Assembly (NCBI GenBank): GCA_049596955.1
Contig: JBMYMD010000010.1
Location: forward strand, 1 to 64,000
Direction: 5' to 3'
DNA length: 64,000 bases
Origin: UBA3478 sp049596955
Lineage (GTDB): Bacteria > Bacteroidota > Bacteroidia > Flavobacteriales > Flavobacteriaceae
The notes beneath the pieces were generated by a model. That model made no database searches. It worked only from the letters and a program-made list of their open reading frames with translations, and had not been told where the DNA came from. Shown in pieces: positions 60,229 through 64,000 of this stretch (position 1 is the stretch's first letter; every line of letters starts with the position of its first letter). Made by a program: the position numbers and the translations under genes.

Positions 60229-61230
60229 ATGTCTTTTATGAATCTAAAACATATATTTCAATACGCCTTTGTACTCTGCTTGTCTTTTGGATTTAGTACA
60301 GCACAAAATTCTTCAGAACAGGTCAATTTCACAAGTGCCAATCCATTTTCATTTAGTGATATCATTCAAAGCTTAGCCCAACAGGAAGCTCAAGAAGTAT
60401 TTGGGCAACTGAAATTTCCCGAAAATGAACAGGTCCTTGGGCAAAAATATCCCCTGATTATCGGGGTTGCAGGAAGCTTGGGATGGAGAGATCACCATTA
60501 CGATTATCTCCAAATGTACAGAGAACTTGGCTTCGCCACCTTCGAACTCAATAGTTTCAAAAGTCGTGGAATAACATCAACCGTTGGCTCTCAAGACGAA
60601 GTAACCATTGCTGCCATTGTTTTAGATGCCTTCAGCGCAATGGATGAATTGGCAAAACACCCTAATATCGACTCTACACAAATTTCAATTACAGGTTGGA
60701 GCTTAGGTGGAGGAGTTGCTTTATTTACAGCATGGGAACCCCTTGTTGATGTGCTAGGAAAAACCAATCAATTTTCTTCACATTTGGCTTTTTACCCTCC
60801 TTGTTTTATTGAACCTGAAAGCCTGAATTTTGTAAAAGCCCCCATTAAGATTATGATTGGAGAAATCGATGATTGGACACCCGCTGCCCCTTGTAGAGAT
60901 TTGGTTGATGTGCTCTCAAAACAGACCGACATCACCTTAGAAGTATTTGAAGATGCACATCACGGTTTTGACAGTAAAGAGGAAGTGGTCTTCAATGAAA
61001 AAGGGTACAGTTTTAAAAATTGTCTTTTTGAACTCACCCAGGGAGGAGACATTTTGATGAATTATCTCAAACTGCCCATGTCCAGTCCTTTAATGCAAAA
61101 ACTTGGGTTTCTTTTCTGTGTAAAACGAGGGGTGCATATTGGAGGTAATCCAATTGCAAGAGAACAGGCGATGAAATCAGCACGTGCATTTATGCGTGCT
61201 CAACTAAAAGCTGAAGAGGTCTATGAATGA
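60229..61230 (+). CDS. Secreted dienelactone-hydrolase-like alpha/beta hydrolase
   Basis: A 333-residue protein with a signal peptide (about 1-25). The alpha/beta-hydrolase core follows dienelactone hydrolase: YPLIIGVAGSLGWRDHH, ELGFATFELNSFKSRG, the nucleophile elbow GWSLGGG near residues 156-162, PIKIMIGEIDDWTPAAPC with the acid, and EDAHHGFDS with the catalytic His. Substrate unknown. A start three codons downstream (MNLKH, 60238) is possible. Its stop overlaps the next gene by 8 bp, so the two are co-transcribed. Confidence 0.8.
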   Translation: MSFMNLKHIFQYAFVLCLSFGFSTAQNSSEQVNFTSANPFSFSDIIQSLAQQEAQEVFGQLKFPENEQVLGQKYPLIIGVAGSLGWRDHHYDYLQMYRELGFATFELNSFKSRGITSTVGSQDEVTIAAIVLDAFSAMDELAKHPNIDSTQISITGWSLGGGVALFTAWEPLVDVLGKTNQFSSHLAFYPPCFIEPESLNFVKAPIKIMIGEIDDWTPAAPCRDLVDVLSKQTDITLEVFEDAHHGFDSKEEVVFNEKGYSFKNCLFELTQGGDILMNYLKLPMSSPLMQKLGFLFCVKRGVHIGGNPIAREQAMKSARAFMRAQLKAEEVYE

Positions 61231-62155
61231 TTTAAATTGGGCCATTATTGCCCCAGAAGCAGAAGTTTTAAAATGGACAAAAGCCTTTAAGGAAATTGCA
61301 CCGCACATCAATCTTCGAAACGGGCTAAGTGTAAGTGATCCCGAAAAAGTCGATGTCCTTTTACTGTGGAATCATCCCAAAGGAGCATTAAAACCTTTTA
61401 CAAACATTAAATTGTATTACTCTCTAGGAGCTGGAGTGGATCACCTTTTAAAAGATGACAGCCTGAATCCAAGTATACCTATCTGTCGTATTGTAGACCC
61501 ATTACTCTCCTTTTCGATGAGTAATTATATCGTCTTTGCCGTTTTATATCATCAGCGCAAATGGGATAAATACAGCAGTCATAAACATCAAAAGATATGG
61601 GATCACGATTCTTCTTCTGAAGAACAAATAAATATAGGTGTATTAGGCTTGGGTACCTTGGGTCAAGATGCTGCCATAAAACTGGCTCATCTGGGTTTTG
61701 AAGTTTCAGGATACAGCCCTTCTCCCAAACAAATTGAAGGAATAATTACCTACAGCGGCGATCAATTGAAAGCCTTCCTTAAATCGTGTAATGTATTGGT
61801 ATGTACTGTACCCTACACTCCACAAACGCATCAATTGCTCAGTATGTCCTTTTTTGAACAACTCAATCATCCTACTTTTCTGATAAACGTTGCCAGAGGT
61901 AAGGTTCAAAATGAACAAGATATTCTCAAAGCCCTTGAATTGGGCTATTTAAGTGGTGCTTTTTTAGATGTCTTTGAAACCGAACCATTACCTAAAGTAA
62001 GCCCCCTTTGGACACATCCACAAATACAAATTACACCTCATATTGCCAGCATCACAAACCCTAATGCTGGGGTCAAGCAAATCGTTGAAAATAGTATTCG
62101 GCTTCAAAAAAGTGAGAATTTACTGCACTTGGTTAATCTTAAAAAAGGTTATTAA
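61223..62155 (+). CDS. GhrA-like D-2-hydroxyacid dehydrogenase (glyoxylate/hydroxypyruvate reductase)
   Basis: A 310-residue enzyme with the D-isomer hydroxyacid dehydrogenase layout. The NAD(P)-binding GVLGLGTLGQDAA lies at about 138-150. The three catalytic residues are the Arg in NVARGKVQN, the Glu in DVFETEPLP, and the His in TPHIAS. The short N-terminal domain is of the GhrA kind. It reduces glyoxylate or hydroxypyruvate. It overlaps the upstream hydrolase gene by 8 bp, so the pair may act in one small pathway in which the hydrolase supplies a 2-oxo acid; that is inference. Confidence 0.82.
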   Translation: MNDLNWAIIAPEAEVLKWTKAFKEIAPHINLRNGLSVSDPEKVDVLLLWNHPKGALKPFTNIKLYYSLGAGVDHLLKDDSLNPSIPICRIVDPLLSFSMSNYIVFAVLYHQRKWDKYSSHKHQKIWDHDSSSEEQINIGVLGLGTLGQDAAIKLAHLGFEVSGYSPSPKQIEGIITYSGDQLKAFLKSCNVLVCTVPYTPQTHQLLSMSFFEQLNHPTFLINVARGKVQNEQDILKALELGYLSGAFLDVFETEPLPKVSPLWTHPQIQITPHIASITNPNAGVKQIVENSIRLQKSENLLHLVNLKKGY

Positions 62156-62211
62156 AACTGAATTAGGGAGAAAAAGACTCCATTTTAATTTAAGGTTAGG
62201 AAAATGTTAAC

Positions 62212-62219
62212 TACTTTTG
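62212..62219 (+). promoter_or_regulatory. -7 box of the HxlR gene
   Basis: TACTTTTG at 62212-62219 matches TAnnTTTG exactly. The -33 region is weak (a TTT about 20 bp upstream). The ATG is at 62255, so the leader would be about 30 bases. Confidence 0.4.
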
Positions 62220-62254
62220 TTTAAGCAATATAGCTAAATAAAACCCCTTAAATT

Positions 62255-62701
62255 ATGGAAACCAAAATTAAATATTCAAAAAAAGCGTGCGCCTGCGCAG
62301 TTTCTCTAGATTTATTAGGAGATCGTTGGACTCTAATTATCATAAGAGATTTGTTTAACGGAAAGTGCACTTTTTCTGAATTTTTAAATAATTCTTCCGA
62401 AGGAATAGCCACAAACATTCTTACAAACCGCCTTAAAAAATTACTTTACCTCAACATTATTGATTTCAAAAGAAAAGCTTCAGATCGAAAAGTCAAAGAA
62501 TACTTTTTAACAAACAAAGGTATCGACTTATATCCCGTTATTTTCGAACTTCAGTCATGGAGTTTGAAGCACGTTGAATTTGAGCAACGTGAGCGAACTC
62601 AACGATTTGTGCGTCTAAATAAAAATGAAACTAGTGACAAGGTGAAGTCAATCTACATTGACAATTATAAAAATTTGCGCTTAAAAAAGTTCGGTTTTTA
62701 A
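62255..62701 (+). CDS. HxlR-family transcriptional regulator
   Basis: A 148-residue winged-helix regulator with the HxlR pattern: SLDLLGDRWTLIIIRDLF, then a FSEFLNNSSEGIATNILTNRLKKL recognition region, and VKEYFLTNKGIDLYPVIFELQSW. HxlR proteins bind DNA as dimers and many respond to oxidants or aldehydes through an N-terminal Cys. Here the N-terminus has two (CAC at 12-14), where the family usually has one followed by Pro. Target genes are unknown; it stands alone with its own terminator. The GhrA gene is about 100 bp upstream on the same strand. Confidence 0.85.
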   Translation: METKIKYSKKACACAVSLDLLGDRWTLIIIRDLFNGKCTFSEFLNNSSEGIATNILTNRLKKLLYLNIIDFKRKASDRKVKEYFLTNKGIDLYPVIFELQSWSLKHVEFEQRERTQRFVRLNKNETSDKVKSIYIDNYKNLRLKKFGF

Positions 62702-62728
62702 GAATTTAAAAGTTCTGCTTCCAACAGT

Positions 62729-62763
62729 CTCATTATATCCACGGATTTAATGAGGTTTTTTTT
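62729..62763 (+). terminator. Rho-independent terminator of the HxlR gene
   Basis: Outer stem CTCATTA (62729-62735) / TAATGAG (62748-62754), inner ATCC/GGAT stem, and eight T (62756-62763). It abuts the stop codon of the convergent DUF6503-like gene. Confidence 0.8.
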
Positions 62764-62767
62764 GCTC

Positions 62768-63493
62768 TTATTTTTGGAAGTAAAGTACGTCAGTTCCCAA
62801 ATAGCGATCGTCATTGTTCATATACCATGCGCGAACTTTTGGCATTTTAATCCCTTGAACGACCTCTTCTTCTGAAAGAAGAATATACTCGCCATCATTT
62901 TTTGACAAGTCGTGGTAAAATTGATAATGACGTAATCTAAAATCTTTGGTATCGAAGTAGAAATACCAAACATCTTTTCCCACCTCTTCTTCGTAATCTA
63001 CCCTGAGCTTGTAAAACTCTTCACCCTGAAAGCTTGTTTTTTCAACCTTTTCATCGAGAATAGTACCTGGATCTTTTATTTTCATGGGTAAACCATATAA
63101 ATAGGTGTAGTAGTCTTTCATTTTAGTTGTTCGATCACAGTTTAAACGATGTTTCTCTGCTTCTTTTGTGGTAAAGCGCTCACTGTCGTTTAGTTTATGT
63201 GAACAATTGCCCTTATTCCAAATACCTTCAATTGTATTATCCCCTTGTTCAACAACGTATTTAAAATAGCTTTTGTTGAAATCTAAATATATCAGAGAGG
63301 TTCTGAGCGGCCTTGAAGGAGTTTCCATTTTAACAGTGAAGGTGCCTTTGAATCCTTGCCAATTATTATTGGGATCGTGATAGGCAATACTGCGGTCTAA
63401 TACCTCTTGTGCCGAAGGCAATTGAGCGTTTATAAGATGACACCCCAAAAAAACAGTCAGCATCAATGATGATATGTAACTTATGCTTTTCAT
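62768..63493 (-). CDS. DUF6503-like secreted protein
   Basis: A 241-residue protein with a signal peptide (about 1-23). The mature part is a beta-rich fold reminiscent of LolA-like and DUF6503 proteins: VLDRSIAYHDPNNNWQGFKGTFTVKMETPSRPLRTSLIY, then YLYGLPMKIKDPGTILDEKVEK and YEEEVGKDVWYFYFDTKDFRL. These are extracytoplasmic proteins widespread in Flavobacteriia with no proven role; a lipoprotein-carrier-like binding function is possible. It is divergent from the partial GNAT gene by 47 bp. Confidence 0.7.
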   Translation of the reverse strand: MKSISYISSLMLTVFLGCHLINAQLPSAQEVLDRSIAYHDPNNNWQGFKGTFTVKMETPSRPLRTSLIYLDFNKSYFKYVVEQGDNTIEGIWNKGNCSHKLNDSERFTTKEAEKHRLNCDRTTKMKDYYTYLYGLPMKIKDPGTILDEKVEKTSFQGEEFYKLRVDYEEEVGKDVWYFYFDTKDFRLRHYQFYHDLSKNDGEYILLSEEEVVQGIKMPKVRAWYMNNDDRYLGTDVLYFQK

Positions 63494-63504
63494 ATTTCTA
63501 GTTC

Positions 63505-63537
63505 TTGTGTAACTTGAAATTACTAAAAGTATTTTTC
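63505..63537 (+). promoter_or_regulatory. Predicted promoter directly before the GNAT GTG start
   Basis: TTG at 63505-63507, a 22-bp spacer and TATTTTTC at 63530-63537 (7 of 8 against TAnnTTTG). The expected start site is within a few bases of the GTG at 63541. Confidence 0.4.
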
Positions 63538-63540
63538 TTA

Positions 63541-64000
63541 GTGGAATCGGTTAAAATTATACCCTATACATCCCAACATCAACCAGAATTTGAACGCTTA
63601 AATCGAACCTGGATTGAGAAGTATTTCAACATGGAGCCGCTTGATGAGCAAATACTAAAATTGCCTGATAAATACATCATTGACACTGGTGGATTTATTT
63701 TGTTTGCAGAATTAAATGGTAAAATAGTGGGCACAGTGGCCCTAAAGAAGATAACTTCTGACTGCTATGAATTTACCAAAATGGGGGTGGATTTCAATTT
63801 TTTAAGAAGAGGTATTGCAGAGAAACTCAGTAAAAAAGCCATCGCCTTAGCTCGAGAAAAGGGGGGCAAAAAATTAATTCTATTTACCAATAGTGCACTT
63901 ACTCCAGCGATTAGTTTATATGAAAAAGTTGGCTTTGAGCATGTTGCTTTGGTCGATACTGATTACCTCAGGGCGGATGTAAAAATGGTTCTAAACCTCT
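63541..64000 (+). CDS. GNAT N-acetyltransferase, C-terminus cut by the window edge
   Basis: An open frame of 153 codons runs from GTG at 63541 to the window edge. It shows the GNAT fold: KIVGTVALKKI and YEFTKMGVDFNFLRRGIAEKLSKKAIALAREKG (the acetyl-CoA loop is RRGIAE), then LFTNSALTPAISLYEKVGFEHV. It resembles small-molecule or MarR-associated GNATs. I chose GTG because the first in-frame ATG is 30 codons later and would remove the first strand. The substrate is unknown and the true end lies outside. Confidence 0.82.
   Translation, partial: MESVKIIPYTSQHQPEFERLNRTWIEKYFNMEPLDEQILKLPDKYIIDTGGFILFAELNGKIVGTVALKKITSDCYEFTKMGVDFNFLRRGIAEKLSKKAIALAREKGGKKLILFTNSALTPAISLYEKVGFEHVALVDTDYLRADVKMVLNL

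Noticed and set aside
1..64000. CRISPR arrays, phage or mobile elements
   Set aside because: No regularly spaced repeats, transposase, integrase or phage structural genes were seen. The only repeats are gene duplicates and the assembly-overlap segment.

Overview
The window is 64 kb of AT-rich bacterial chromosome that reads as a member of the Flavobacteriia (Bacteroidota). Four observations support this. Several -7 boxes match the flavobacterial TAnnTTTG consensus. Start codons are preceded by A/T-rich sequence rather than Shine-Dalgarno motifs. Many proteins begin with short lipoprotein or secretion signals. The largest protein ends in a type IX secretion (T9SS) type-A sorting domain. A triple GH16 glucanase and a sulfatase/planctomycete-type cytochrome cluster fit a marine polysaccharide degrader, but the habitat is an inference. 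I found no rRNA, tRNA, CRISPR array, transposase, integrase or phage gene.

Layout. 1-4.5 kb: the end of mogA, a purple-acid-type phosphatase, an SGNH hydrolase, and a lipoprotein form of acetolactate decarboxylase coupled to rluF. 5-9.5 kb: small lipoproteins, OsmC, an SMP-30 hydrolase and two single-pass membrane proteins of a family that recurs in the window. 9.5-13 kb: the de novo NAD operon nadA-nadB-nadC. 13-26 kb: DinB and cupin proteins, an acyltransferase-SGNH fusion, a trehalose-6-phosphate synthase/phosphatase fusion divergent from a GH15 enzyme, an APC permease, a DUF885-like lipoprotein, and myo-inositol dehydrogenase next to myo-inositol oxygenase. 26-35 kb: a methyltransferase, two tiny membrane ORFs, an e(P4)-type phosphatase, a sodium/solute symporter, SDR and DUF2147 proteins, a recent tandem duplication of the membrane-anchored family, and an intergenic region with RNA-like structure ending in an orphan terminator.

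35.6-41.8 kb is one 2063-codon gene with three catalytically complete GH16 domains, about eight PKD domains, a CBM32-like domain, an Fn3 domain and a T9SS signal. 42-46.7 kb: an esterase-like lipoprotein, a PAT-type acetyltransferase, a tandem pair of membrane-anchored paralogues and a DinB-fold protein. 46.8-58 kb is a long co-directional run: a DUF5916 outer-membrane protein, a Kazal-domain lipoprotein, a sulfatase, and a DUF1549/DUF1553 cytochrome protein, DUF1501 protein and DUF2231-cytochrome protein, then a histidine phosphatase. 58-64 kb: an RND/MMPL exporter, a dienelactone-hydrolase-like protein, a GhrA-like reductase, an HxlR regulator, a DUF6503-like protein and a partial GNAT.

Three runs of N interrupt genes. 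The 97-N run (45508-45604) is flanked on both sides by the same 58 bases and is probably a false gap. The 10-N run (50821-50830) shifts the frame of the sulfatase. The 99-N run (41330-41428) lies inside the giant GH16 gene.

The most interesting items are the sulfatase-cytochrome cassette, the triple GH16 enzyme, the IolG-MIOX pair, the lipoprotein acetolactate decarboxylase with an apparently leaderless GTG start, the acyltransferase-SGNH fusion with an altered catalytic motif, and the unexplained structured region at 33.5-33.8 kb.
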